DNA of 64,000 nucleotides. Origin: Algibacter sp. L1A34. GTDB taxonomy: Bacteria > Bacteroidota > Bacteroidia > Flavobacteriales > Flavobacteriaceae. Under the pieces are notes generated by a model, which was not told the DNA's origin, made no database searches, and worked only from the letters and a program-made list of their open reading frames with translations. The position numbers were made by a program, and so were the translations under genes. Positions 16,489 through 25,620 of this stretch are shown piece after piece. The stretch is taken from positions 310,001 to 374,000 of the forward strand of contig NZ_CP047029.1 in the NCBI RefSeq assembly GCF_009796805.1, written 5' to 3'. Position 1 is the stretch's first letter. Each line of letters opens with the position of its first letter.

Positions 16489-17769
16489 TTAATAAAACAG
16501 ATTAGATTCCATGGTATTTTGATTAATAGAACTTGTAAATACTTGTAACATACGCTTTGCAATACCTGTCCAACCAAAATTACGTCTAGCAAAACGTGCG
16601 CCTTCCACAGATAATTCATTACGCATTTTAGGATACAGTAAAGGCATAGCCATCATAGCTCCAAATTCCGTAGGTCTATGTGGGTCTGCAAATAATGCTT
16701 GATTTCCAAAATCTATTAAATCGTACAATCCGCCATGTACAGTAACTACACTTGGTGTTCCACAAGCCATAGCCTCGATTGCTACCATACCAAAAGGTTC
16801 ATAACGTGAAGGCATCACAAAAATATTAGCCGCTCGATAAACGTTGGCTAAATCTTCATCGGCTATATAATTTTTCCATGTTATTCTATCTAAAACCCCT
16901 AATTCCTTGGCTAATTTTTTTAAACCTGCAACCCCTTTATCATCTTGCTCAGACTGGTCGCCACCAATGGCTGCAACTAATCGAGCTTCCGGACAAAGTT
17001 CAAAAACCGTAGGAAGTGCTTTAATCAATAAATCGTAGCCTTTATTGTGTGCCATTCTACCTAAAGCAAGAATATCTGTAGGTTGTATATCGTATTTAGC
17101 TCTAATTTTATCATTCTCTTTTGATGGAACTGGATAAAACCGATTTTCATCAATGCCAGGCGGAATCATAGTACAGTTCTTAGAAAGCACATCGTATTGT
17201 TGAGTCAATAAATCTACTTGTGGTAGCGTTGTAGCCACAATATGGTTACACATTTGATACACGAAGTACTCCTTTCTAATACGTTCTTTAAAACGATACG
17301 TTTTTTCCATTTCCGCTTCATCCATATCACTCCCCATACTGTGTTGCTTCCACCAACCTAAAGAATGTGGTGTATGAACATGCGATATACCAAGTTCCTC
17401 AGCTATTTTTTGACCTGCCCAACCAGCATCCCAATAATGCGAGTAAACCACATCATATTTCTTATTCTCTTTTTTTATTGCGGCTAAAGTATTAGTAACA
17501 AAACCCTTTAGATGGTCGTGCATATCTTCTTTCCTGATGAATTTTTTGCCTCCAAAAGGAATACGCCATACACTATAATTTTCGTGAACATCGTCGTACT
17601 CTGGCTGATCTTCAAACTGTCGTGTTACTAAATCCACTCGTTTACCTAATCTACTAAATCGTTCTGCAAGTTCTAAAACATAAACTACTTGTCCTCCTGT
17701 ATCTGGTTTACCTAATTCCGGATTCGCTCCTACATAGCCATGTAAAGAGATCATTAATATTGATTTCAT
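16489..17769 (-). CDS. GT4 glycosyltransferase, sucrose-phosphate-synthase-like
   Basis: A 426-residue GT-B fold glycosyltransferase of family GT4. The N-terminal ISLHGYVGANPELG and PDTGGQVVYVLELA are typical of sucrose-phosphate, sucrose and mannosylfructose-phosphate synthases. The nucleotide-sugar site is seen in LALGRMAHNKGYDLL and the E-x7-E motif EPFGMVAIE near residue 330. It probably transfers a hexose from a nucleotide sugar to a hexose phosphate. The HAD-glycosidase fusion gene lies 24 bp upstream in the same operon, which fits a synthase-phosphatase pair for a sucrose-like disaccharide. Donor and acceptor are not proven. Confidence 0.82.
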   Translation of the reverse strand: MKSILMISLHGYVGANPELGKPDTGGQVVYVLELAERFSRLGKRVDLVTRQFEDQPEYDDVHENYSVWRIPFGGKKFIRKEDMHDHLKGFVTNTLAAIKKENKKYDVVYSHYWDAGWAGQKIAEELGISHVHTPHSLGWWKQHSMGSDMDEAEMEKTYRFKERIRKEYFVYQMCNHIVATTLPQVDLLTQQYDVLSKNCTMIPPGIDENRFYPVPSKENDKIRAKYDIQPTDILALGRMAHNKGYDLLIKALPTVFELCPEARLVAAIGGDQSEQDDKGVAGLKKLAKELGVLDRITWKNYIADEDLANVYRAANIFVMPSRYEPFGMVAIEAMACGTPSVVTVHGGLYDLIDFGNQALFADPHRPTEFGAMMAMPLLYPKMRNELSVEGARFARRNFGWTGIAKRMLQVFTSSINQNTMESNLFY

Positions 17770-17793
17770 AATTTTACGGTTTAGTTGTTTTTA

Positions 17794-19881
17794 TTATTTA
17801 TTAATTATTTTTAAATCATTACAAGCAGATATATATTGAGCAGCAGACCAAGCTTGATATGCTTTCCCCATTGCTTTTCCTGTTATACCATGCGCCCATT
17901 CATTAAATTCCCATTCATCATTTAAACCTTCCTTATTAATTAAGGCTAGTTTATGCAATTCGGAAATAGCCATGTCTCTAAAACCAAGTTTACCAATAAA
18001 TTTTACCCAAAATCCGCCTACAAAAGGCCATATACCACCATTGTGATAATGGTTTGGCAAATTCAATAAATTAACGGTGTAATATGGTTTCCAATCTGGA
18101 TCTCCTGGCGTTACTACCGGATAAACGTTAGATACAGGAAAAGGATCGTTGACCCCAACTCCTAGCATAAATTTAAAGGTTTGATGTGCTTTTTCAGCAT
18201 CGACTGTACCAAACAAAAAGGCGAGCACGTTTCCGAAGACATCGCAACGCCAACTAAAATCGAAAGGTGTAGTTTGTTGAATTAAATAAGGGGTATCGCC
18301 TAGTGTAAACTGACGCTCTGCAAACGATACTGATTGAAATAATTTTTGCTGCGTAGATGGCCAAAAATTCTGTAATATTTCCTTTTTTATAACTTGCGAC
18401 CATCGAATATATTCGCCTGCTTCATCATAATCGCCTAACATTTCTAACATTCTACCAAAGCATACATTAGAACGGTACCAGAGAATTTCATCGTATAAAA
18501 TATTATAACTTCCTCCAAACAAATCTGTCCAGTCTCCAGCCTCGGGTATTTCTAATAAGGCATCATTATTACTATCGTGAGCGCCAAGCCAACGCATAGT
18601 CTCTTTAATATCCGAAATATATTTTCGTAAAAATTTAATATCCTTTGTAACGTTTACATATTCGTAAAATGCAATTACAACCCATATACCACTATCTATA
18701 GAGCAAATACCACCTACTCCAGAATAATCTGGTTGATTGTCTTTTAGCCGTACATTAGAAGGAATTTGTCCGTTTCTAGAACTATTTTCTATTAATGTTA
18801 CTAAAGTCTGCCGTTGGCATTTATGTATTTCTTCATCATCTACTAACGACAAAGAACCTATAACCGTAATGGCTCCATCCCTAGCCCAAACGCTGTGGTA
18901 ATTTTCATCGGTACCATTAGTAACATTATCTTTAATTGAACAAGCCGAAAAACCAAGTGGCGTAATATTCTTTTTTAAAGCAATAATAGCTTTTTCATAG
19001 CCTTCAAGTATTAAATCTAATTTTTCCTGATCATCTTCTGAAGCTATATTAATTAATTCTTGTTGAATAACGTAATCATCTGTATGGTCTGCATTAATTT
19101 CTACAATGGCTTCTGCTGGTAAAATACCATAATACACTAACCCTTCAACAACACCATCTCCACAATCTTTTTCAGCATGATAAACCTGTCTGTATTTCGT
19201 ATATTTATAAAGCTCTTCGTGAGCATTAGCTACAACAATCCCTTTAATATCTTCCATATCGAACATCGCAGAATCATTTCCACTATCGCCGGCAACTAAA
19301 GCATTTGAAGGTGTTAAATTCAGTTTTCTTAACAACCATTGCAAAGCGTTACCCTTATTGGCCCATTTAGGAAGAATATCTAGATATTGTTCTTGAGAAT
19401 ACACCACATTAATATCCATATTAGCTTTAATAAAAGTATTTTCTATTTCTGCTATAACATCTTCTGAAGCGTTGTGGAAATAATAACTTCGCTTGTATGC
19501 ATGCTGATATTTACTTGGCTGTTCGTTTATTGGACCATCGATATTTTGAATGATATCTTCCACCAATTTTAAATCCCAACCATCATCTAAAACATCGTTA
19601 AACTCTTTAACAATACATTTTTTATTATAATCATAAATATGTGTTCCTACTCCAGAAATAATATAATCTGGCTCTGGCAAGGTCCCTTTTTGAATTAAAT
19701 GAATAACATCATCAATTAAACGCCCCGTATTATATGCAAGAAGAACACCCTGATCTGGCTTATAGGTTTTCCATATTTTACGAAAGTTACTTTTATGAGT
19801 ATTAAAATCAATAAGTGTGTTATCTATATCAAAGGATAATAGTTTTATATCATGTTGATTTTTAACATTAGGTTTTTCCAT
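17794..19881 (-). CDS. fusion of HAD phosphatase and (alpha/alpha)6-barrel glycoside hydrolase-like domain
   Basis: A 695-residue cytoplasmic two-domain protein. Residues about 12-260 are a HAD-IIB phosphatase like sucrose-phosphate phosphatase: motif I SFDIDNTLIDF and motif IV VAGDSGNDSAM. Residues about 280-695 are an (alpha/alpha)6 barrel related to amylo-1,6-glucosidase/neutral invertase families, with SVWARDGAITV, EAGDWTDLFGG, YHNGGIWPFVGG and FNEWAHGITGKAMG. It is first in an operon with the GT4 gene. The natural reading is a synthase whose product phosphate is removed by the HAD part, with the barrel cleaving or remodelling the sugar. No signal peptide is present. Confidence 0.8.
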   Translation of the reverse strand: MEKPNVKNQHDIKLLSFDIDNTLIDFNTHKSNFRKIWKTYKPDQGVLLAYNTGRLIDDVIHLIQKGTLPEPDYIISGVGTHIYDYNKKCIVKEFNDVLDDGWDLKLVEDIIQNIDGPINEQPSKYQHAYKRSYYFHNASEDVIAEIENTFIKANMDINVVYSQEQYLDILPKWANKGNALQWLLRKLNLTPSNALVAGDSGNDSAMFDMEDIKGIVVANAHEELYKYTKYRQVYHAEKDCGDGVVEGLVYYGILPAEAIVEINADHTDDYVIQQELINIASEDDQEKLDLILEGYEKAIIALKKNITPLGFSACSIKDNVTNGTDENYHSVWARDGAITVIGSLSLVDDEEIHKCQRQTLVTLIENSSRNGQIPSNVRLKDNQPDYSGVGGICSIDSGIWVVIAFYEYVNVTKDIKFLRKYISDIKETMRWLGAHDSNNDALLEIPEAGDWTDLFGGSYNILYDEILWYRSNVCFGRMLEMLGDYDEAGEYIRWSQVIKKEILQNFWPSTQQKLFQSVSFAERQFTLGDTPYLIQQTTPFDFSWRCDVFGNVLAFLFGTVDAEKAHQTFKFMLGVGVNDPFPVSNVYPVVTPGDPDWKPYYTVNLLNLPNHYHNGGIWPFVGGFWVKFIGKLGFRDMAISELHKLALINKEGLNDEWEFNEWAHGITGKAMGKAYQAWSAAQYISACNDLKIINK

Positions 19882-20075
19882 AAAATCTTTAATTTTTTTA
19901 GATTATGTTCAATTTTTACTCCGTTATGAGTAGAAAATAGAGCTTTTTAATCAAAAAACCAAAGAAAACGATTCAAACCAAAAGTGTTTTCCCTATATAG
20001 TAAACAGAAGGATAAAGACTACGAAATCTTAAAAGCTGTACTATAAATTTTGAGTATATGACAATTGATAAAACA

Positions 20076-20114
20076 AAAAAAGCGATAAGAAATTAATTTC
20101 TTATCGCTTTTTTA
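20076..20114. terminator. bidirectional intrinsic terminator after the MoxR gene
   Basis: A perfect stem of about 16 bp, AAGCGATAAGAAATTA / TAATTTCTTATCGCTT type, with A- and T-runs on both sides. It lies just beyond the MoxR stop on the minus strand; the rest of 19882-20137 holds only the leader of the fusion gene with no clear promoter box. Confidence 0.85.
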
Positions 20115-20137
20115 ATTAAAAATTTATTTATCTGATA

Positions 20138-21604
20138 TTAAATACCACTTATAAAACTTCCATAAGGATCTTTAAATTGAGTTCCTTCTGAGAAGCGCTG
20201 TTTGCTTAATAGTTTAAACTCTACCAATGCCCAAAGCACAAATTCTTTCATAAAATACGTGTCTTCCTTTTTTAAATTAGGTTGATATTCTCCTAATAAA
20301 TCATCCAAAGGAGAAATAGCATCCAACATAGCAGTATATTCTTTGTTTTTTAAATCATCTAACAATTCGAAGCCTTCTTTTTCATTGAAAAACCATGATA
20401 CAATATCATCATACGGGCCTTCTTCATCTTGTTTTTGAAGTTTTCCTATCTTCGGAAAAAACTCTTCAAACATACTTTTCACAGCTTCTCCAATTAAATT
20501 ATAAGCAACCGCAGCGGCACCTTCTTGTTCGCCCTCATAAACCAATTCTACTTTACCAGTTATAGATGGTATAATACCTGAAAAATCACTCAATCGAACC
20601 GTTGTACTATCATCACCACAAATTAACGCACGTCTTTCTGCTGTGCTTAATAAGTTTTCGAAAGCTGTAATACTTAGCCTAGCACTCACACCACTTTTAG
20701 CATCGATGTATTCGCTTTCTCTTGCTTCAAAAACAATTTGTTCTAATAAATCTTTTGCAAAATTGGGAACCTTTACTGCGCTTTTTTGTCCTTCAACTAA
20801 ATTAGATTCTTGCTCCGTAATACGTCTAGCCGTTTCTATATCTTCAGGGTAATGCGTTAATATTTGAGATCCAATTCTATCTTTTAATGGTGTTACAATA
20901 CTCCCTCTATTCGTGTAATCTTCTGGATTTGCTGTAAACAAAAACTGAATATCTAAAGGCAACCTCAACTTAAAACCTCTAATTTGAATATCGCCCTCTT
21001 GTAGAATATTAAACAATGCTACTTGTATTCTTGCTTGTAAATCGGGCAACTCATTAATTACGAAAATACAACGATTTGCTCTCGGAATCATGCCGTAATG
21101 AATAACACGATCGTCTGCATAACTTAACTTCAAATTTGCTGCTTTTATAGGATCCACATCTCCAATAATATCAGCTACTGTTACATCTGGTGTTGCTAAT
21201 TTCTCAGCAAATCTATCACTTCTATGTAACCATGAAATTGGTGTATCATCTCCTTTTTCCTTTATCAACTCTACAGCAAATCTTGAAATAGGTTGCAACG
21301 GATCGTCATTAATTTCCGAACCAGATACAAACGGGATATATTCATCTAAAAGATTAAGCATTAAACGTGCTAAACGAGTTTTTGCTTGTCCGCGTAATCC
21401 TAATAAATTTATATTATGTCTTGATAAAATAGCACGTTCTAACTCAGGAATCACAGTGTTTTCATACCCATGTACGCCTTCAAAAGTGGTTTCCTTATTT
21501 TTTATTTTCACTATTAAGTTATCTCTTAATTCGTCTTTTATAGATTTACTTTTGTAACCCGACTTTTTAAGTTCCCCTAAAGTTTTTATATTTTCTGTTT
21601 TCAT
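20138..21604 (-). CDS. MoxR/ChlI-like AAA+ ATPase
   Basis: A 488-residue AAA+ ATPase related to MoxR and magnesium chelatase subunit I. The P-loop region is GLRGQAKTRLARL (near residue 98), the Walker B-like segment CIFVINELPDLQARIQ, and sensor 1 LFTANPEDYTNRG. It has no HTH or REC domain, so it is not a transcription activator despite similarity to sigma-54 AAA modules. MoxR ATPases act with vWA-domain partners as chaperone-like insertion machines, and the vWA gene lies 93 bp upstream in the same direction. The client protein is unknown. Confidence 0.85.
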   Translation of the reverse strand: MKTENIKTLGELKKSGYKSKSIKDELRDNLIVKIKNKETTFEGVHGYENTVIPELERAILSRHNINLLGLRGQAKTRLARLMLNLLDEYIPFVSGSEINDDPLQPISRFAVELIKEKGDDTPISWLHRSDRFAEKLATPDVTVADIIGDVDPIKAANLKLSYADDRVIHYGMIPRANRCIFVINELPDLQARIQVALFNILQEGDIQIRGFKLRLPLDIQFLFTANPEDYTNRGSIVTPLKDRIGSQILTHYPEDIETARRITEQESNLVEGQKSAVKVPNFAKDLLEQIVFEARESEYIDAKSGVSARLSITAFENLLSTAERRALICGDDSTTVRLSDFSGIIPSITGKVELVYEGEQEGAAAVAYNLIGEAVKSMFEEFFPKIGKLQKQDEEGPYDDIVSWFFNEKEGFELLDDLKNKEYTAMLDAISPLDDLLGEYQPNLKKEDTYFMKEFVLWALVEFKLLSKQRFSEGTQFKDPYGSFISGI

Positions 21605-21697
21605 ATTCTATTTTTTACAAACCTCTAAATTCCGATTATCATCGCAATCCACTTCCCTTAAAAACAAAGAAGCCTCGAGTGCTATTTATATTTTCAC

Positions 21698-22822
21698 TTA
21701 TCCTTTAATTCTCTTTTTTCTATTAGTTTCGTAATCTTCGAAAATCATTTCTCCTAATCCTTTTAAACCCGTATAAAATGCTTTCCCTTGGTTCGCTTTA
21801 GTGAATTCCTGCACAAACTGCATTAAATAATTATCCTGAGCAATCATAAACGTGGTAATAGGAATATGCAATCGTCTTGCTTGCTGTGCCATAGCATAAC
21901 ATTTATTAACAATATGCGAATCTAAACCATTACTATTTTTATAATATTGGCCGTCTGGCAAACGCAAACAACTTGGCTTTCCATCGGTAATCATAAAAAT
22001 TTGTTTATTGGTATTTCTTTTTCTTCGGAGTAAATCCATTGCCAACTGCAAACCAGCTACCGTATTTGTATGGTATGGCCCTACTTTTAAATATGGAAGG
22101 TCTTTAATTTCTATTTGCCAAGCATCATTTCCAAACACTAAAATATCGAGCGTATCTTTTGGATATCGTGTTGTAATTAATTCGGCTAAAGCCATGGCTA
22201 CTTTTTTTGCAGGCGTAATTCTGTCTTCACCATACAAAATCATACTATGGCTAATATCTATCATTAACACTGTACTCATTTGAGCTTTATGCAAGGTTTC
22301 TTCCACAACCAAATCATCTTCAGATAATCTAAATTCTGAAATACCATGATTTATTTGTGCATTCTTCAAACTCTCCGTCATAGACACTTTATCTAAAGCA
22401 TCACCAAATTGATAGTTTCTAAAATCTCCGGTATGCTCGTCTCCGATGCCTTGGCCTTTACTTTTATGGTTACCTTGCCCGCTACGCTTAATGTTTCCAA
22501 AAATTTGATCTAACGCTTGTTGCCTAATAGCACGCTCGGTTTTTGCCGTAATAGCCATTCCGCCATTACCATCTGGATCTATTTCTTCTTTTATATAACC
22601 TTTCTTTTTAAGATCTTCAATAAAATCGTCGATAGTATATTCTGCAGTGGTTAAGGTATATTCCTTGTCTAATTCGCGCAACCAATCTATGGCTTCGTCG
22701 AAATCGCCAGAAGTATGTGTAATTAATTCTTTAAAGATATCGAATAACTTATCGAAAGGAGATTGATAAGGTGCTTCGTAAGTTTTAAAAATGAAACCTT
22801 TTCTTGATGTATTTTTATTCAT
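21698..22822 (-). CDS. vWA domain protein, MoxR partner
   Basis: A 374-residue soluble protein. The C-terminal half is a von Willebrand A domain with an intact metal-adhesion site: LMIDISHSMILYG (DxSxS), a Thr in HTNTVAG and MITDGKPS. The N-terminal 170 residues are charged and helical (FDKLFDIFKELITHTSGD). MoxR-vWA pairs form chelatase-like complexes in which the vWA protein contacts the client. The gene precedes the MoxR gene on the same strand and follows a Crp/Fnr gene by 90 bp. No signal or membrane segment is present. Confidence 0.85.
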   Translation of the reverse strand: MNKNTSRKGFIFKTYEAPYQSPFDKLFDIFKELITHTSGDFDEAIDWLRELDKEYTLTTAEYTIDDFIEDLKKKGYIKEEIDPDGNGGMAITAKTERAIRQQALDQIFGNIKRSGQGNHKSKGQGIGDEHTGDFRNYQFGDALDKVSMTESLKNAQINHGISEFRLSEDDLVVEETLHKAQMSTVLMIDISHSMILYGEDRITPAKKVAMALAELITTRYPKDTLDILVFGNDAWQIEIKDLPYLKVGPYHTNTVAGLQLAMDLLRRKRNTNKQIFMITDGKPSCLRLPDGQYYKNSNGLDSHIVNKCYAMAQQARRLHIPITTFMIAQDNYLMQFVQEFTKANQGKAFYTGLKGLGEMIFEDYETNRKKRIKG

Positions 22823-22912
22823 AACTCTATAAAAATACTATATTTTAAATCAAAAAAAGGACAAGTAATAATCAGAAATATCTATGAGCAGAAATTATTT
22901 TATTATAATGCA

Positions 22913-23596
22913 CTATTCTACGCGTTGTAATCCTGCTAAATCTTCAATTTTTATATACTTACCTTTTGTAGAAATAAGTTTTTCTTTTTTTAGTTGAGAA
23001 ATAATACGAATAGCAGATTCTGTTGCTGTACCTACAATGTTTGCATAATCTTCCCGAGATAACAAAACACTCAACGTACCATCTCCATTAACACCAAAAC
23101 TATTATTAAGATAAATTAAAACATCTGCAAGCCTTTTTCTTACGGTTTTTTGAGCCATGTTTACAATAATATCGTCCGATTCTCGTAAATCTCGCGCCAT
23201 CACTTTAAGCACATCCAAAGAAAAGTTAAGATTTGTTTGAAGATCTTCCATAATTTCGGCCTTGGGAATAAAACAAACATCCATATCGCTTAATGCAACA
23301 GCTTGTAAATTTGTGCTTTCATCTGTAATCAACGAACGTTGGCCTAATAGCTGCCCTTTTACAACCATTTTCACTATTTGATCCTTGCCGTTTTCGCTTA
23401 ACTTAGACAGCTTACAGATACCGTCCTTAATGCAATATACACCATTAATCACTTCTCCTTCTTCAAAAATTACTTCGCCTTTTTTTAATTTTCTTGAGGT
23501 TTTACAACCAGAAATACGAATTAATTCATCTTTAGTTAAAGACTTCATTGAATTAAATTGTTTAATTATACATTGTTCACACTTTCCCATAACCAT
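22913..23596 (-). CDS. Crp/Fnr family transcriptional regulator
   Basis: A 227-residue regulator with an N-terminal cyclic-nucleotide-type sensory barrel (KKGEVIFEEGEVINGVYC, about 38-150) and a C-terminal winged helix (LSREDYANIVGTATESAIRI). The recognition helix TATESAIR keeps the Glu and Arg of Fnr/Crp (E-x3-R). It is almost the same as in the response regulator at 24571-25620. Cys6 and Cys9 (KCEQC) stand before the barrel, but the full four-Cys pattern of oxygen-sensing FNR is not seen, so cluster binding is uncertain. Start at 23596 or two codons later. It lies within the oxygen-response block beside usp and the two-component pair. Confidence 0.88.
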   Translation of the reverse strand: MVMGKCEQCIIKQFNSMKSLTKDELIRISGCKTSRKLKKGEVIFEEGEVINGVYCIKDGICKLSKLSENGKDQIVKMVVKGQLLGQRSLITDESTNLQAVALSDMDVCFIPKAEIMEDLQTNLNFSLDVLKVMARDLRESDDIIVNMAQKTVRKRLADVLIYLNNSFGVNGDGTLSVLLSREDYANIVGTATESAIRIISQLKKEKLISTKGKYIKIEDLAGLQRVE

Positions 23597-23644
23597 TTTG
23601 AGGTTTTATAAAACTAACTAAAAACATATTATTTGAAAACTCTT

Positions 23645-24484
23645 TTAATGTAAAACTAAAAAAGGAACATCGGTATAATAACTTATTTTTGGAGTTGTAG
23701 GATTAAATAAAATCTTTTGGAAATAATTTAAATTTTTCGCCAACATGGCTATTAAATCAATTTGCTTATTCTCAACGAAACCTTGCACCGCATCTTCAAT
23801 ATCATTATTTGTTAAGAAATGAAAACTGTGTTCTTGGTTGTTAAAATAATCGTCTAGAAATTCTTTATTCTTTTTTTGATCTTCATTTAAATCTGCCTTA
23901 TTTTTATTAATATGAAGTGCTCTTACTGCCGCATGGTTTCCTTCTACAATATCTGCCATAGGCTGTAATGTTTCTGCATGATAAAAAAATGAAAAATCTG
24001 TTGGAAATGCAATCTCTTTCATGTTCACATATTTAGCGTTTTCGGGAACAACTAATGTTGTGCATTTTACTTTTGTAATTACATTACCGGTATTCCTACC
24101 TACCGCCAAATTATTTAACCCCGATTCTCCACGGGTACCCATTACAATAAAATCAATCTTTTTTTCTGCAACCTGCTTCCTAATAGAATTAATAATGTAA
24201 TTATTATCCATAACAGGATAAAACCTATGGTTAGAATTTAAGTAAGGGCTTTTTATTATTCGTTTAATAGTTTGTTGTAAAAGTTTTTTTGAAGGACTTT
24301 TTACAATACTAGAAACTTTAGTACCACCAACGGCAGGCACTTTTTCGTGAAATCTTGAATCATCGGAAGTATCAACATGTAATATGTAAAAATTACATGC
24401 CGATTTACTAAAAAAGCGGAGGGCATACTCAATGGCATTCCATGCGTTTTCAGAAAAATCTGTGGGTATTAAAATATTCTTCAT
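23645..24484 (-). CDS. universal stress protein, two UspA domains
   Basis: A 279-residue tandem UspA protein. Domain 1 starts MKNILIPTDFSENAW and has the ATP-binding loop GTRGESGLNNLAVGRNTGNV near residue 120-140. Domain 2 (from about 155, IAFPTDFSFFYH) lacks the glycine-rich loop and probably no longer binds nucleotide. Flavobacterial Usp proteins are often induced when oxygen or energy is low. An Fnr-like palindrome (24535-24548) and a TATTTTTG box (24505-24512) lie in front with the same spacing as in front of ccoS and hemN, so it probably belongs to the same regulon. Confidence 0.9.
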   Translation of the reverse strand: MKNILIPTDFSENAWNAIEYALRFFSKSACNFYILHVDTSDDSRFHEKVPAVGGTKVSSIVKSPSKKLLQQTIKRIIKSPYLNSNHRFYPVMDNNYIINSIRKQVAEKKIDFIVMGTRGESGLNNLAVGRNTGNVITKVKCTTLVVPENAKYVNMKEIAFPTDFSFFYHAETLQPMADIVEGNHAAVRALHINKNKADLNEDQKKNKEFLDDYFNNQEHSFHFLTNNDIEDAVQGFVENKQIDLIAMLAKNLNYFQKILFNPTTPKISYYTDVPFLVLH

Positions 24485-24504
24485 GCCTATCTTCTTCTAG
24501 AAGG

Positions 24505-24512
24505 CAAAAATA
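24505..24512 (-). promoter_or_regulatory. -7 box TATTTTTG of usp
   Basis: Exact TAnnTTTG match on the minus strand, 20 bp before the usp start codon; the last G (24505) is 36.5 bp from the centre of the palindrome at 24535-24548. Confidence 0.7.
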
Positions 24513-24534
24513 AAGGCAGGACACTTAAGGAAAT

Positions 24535-24548
24535 ATGACCAATATCAT
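24535..24548. promoter_or_regulatory. Fnr/FixK-like site upstream of usp
   Basis: ATGACCAATATCAT, of the form ATGAY-N4-RTCAT. Together with the -7 box it matches a class II activator position near -41. Confidence 0.7.
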
Positions 24549-24570
24549 AAATCCCCTATATTGCTAGAAT

Positions 24571-25620
24571 TTATTGGACTTCTTGAAGTTTATCTAAGTC
24601 TAAAATTTTAATGTTTCTACCTTCAATTTCAATAATACCACTGTCTTTAAAGCCAGAAAGTGTTCTAATTAAACTTTCGGTTGCTATACCTGCAACACTA
24701 GCTAAATCATTACGAGAAATTCTTATGGTATCTTCTGGATTTCGATTCAGTTTTTCGGCAAATTTTAAGATGGTATTTGCTGTTCTTTTTTTAACCGAGC
24801 TATATGCCATTTGTAGTAAGTGATCTTTAACATCGGTAAGGTTTTCTGTTAATAACTGAATAAGCTCTAAAGTAACTTGGTGATTATTATTAAGCACATC
24901 TTTAAGCGCACTTTTGGTAACACCTATTAAGGTAGTTTCTTTTATAGCCGTTGTAGATTCTTGATAAGTTGTATTTTGAATAAATGATGTATAACCAAAT
25001 AAATCGTCTTCCTTATAAAGCGCTGTTGTTAAGTCTTTACCTTTCTCATCAAATTTATGAGACTTCACTAAACCTTTAGAAATTAAATAAATATAATTAG
25101 AATTTTGCCCTTCCTGATAAATAACATCACCTTTTCCAAAGTTTATTACTTCACCATTATCATCAAAAAAATTCTTTAAATCGTTTAATGTTCTAATTTC
25201 AGATTCATCGGAACTTGTTCCTTCCTGTTCTTCATGTATATCTTTTAAAATAGCAGCTTTGGCTAGTCTACTTTCTATAGCACTAATAAGTTCTTCTTCT
25301 TCAAAAGGCTTGGTAATATAATCATCGGCACCTAAATCCATTCCTTTTCTAACATCTCTACGCTCCGTTTTTGCAGATAAAAATATAAAAGGGATATGCT
25401 TTGTACTTTCGTTTTTAGATAATGCTTCCAAAACGCCATAACCATCAAGTTCTGGCATCATAATATCGCAGATAATAATATTAGGTAAATTTTTAATAGC
25501 CCGTTCTACTCCAATTTTTCCATTTGGAGCTGTAATCATATTATAGTTAGATAATTCTAGTAATTCCGCTGTGTTCTCTCTTAAAACAACATCATCTTCT
25601 ATCAATAATACTTTATTCAT
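24571..25620 (-). CDS. response regulator with Crp/Fnr-type output (FixJ-FixK-like fusion)
   Basis: A 349-residue protein. Residues 1-120 are a receiver domain with acidic pair Asp9-Asp10, phospho-acceptor Asp52 (IICDIMMPELDG) and Lys104. Residues about 145-265 are a Crp-type sensory barrel (FGKGDVIYQEGQNSNYIY), and 270-349 a Crp/Fnr winged helix (ISRNDLASVAGIATESLIRT). It thus joins what rhizobia split into FixJ and FixK. Its ATG overlaps the stop of the histidine kinase by one base, so the two are a pair. It probably acts at the ATGAY-N4-RTCAT sites near usp, ccoI, ccoS and hemN; that link is inferred. Confidence 0.88.
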   Translation of the reverse strand: MNKVLLIEDDVVLRENTAELLELSNYNMITAPNGKIGVERAIKNLPNIIICDIMMPELDGYGVLEALSKNESTKHIPFIFLSAKTERRDVRKGMDLGADDYITKPFEEEELISAIESRLAKAAILKDIHEEQEGTSSDESEIRTLNDLKNFFDDNGEVINFGKGDVIYQEGQNSNYIYLISKGLVKSHKFDEKGKDLTTALYKEDDLFGYTSFIQNTTYQESTTAIKETTLIGVTKSALKDVLNNNHQVTLELIQLLTENLTDVKDHLLQMAYSSVKKRTANTILKFAEKLNRNPEDTIRISRNDLASVAGIATESLIRTLSGFKDSGIIEIEGRNIKILDLDKLQEVQ

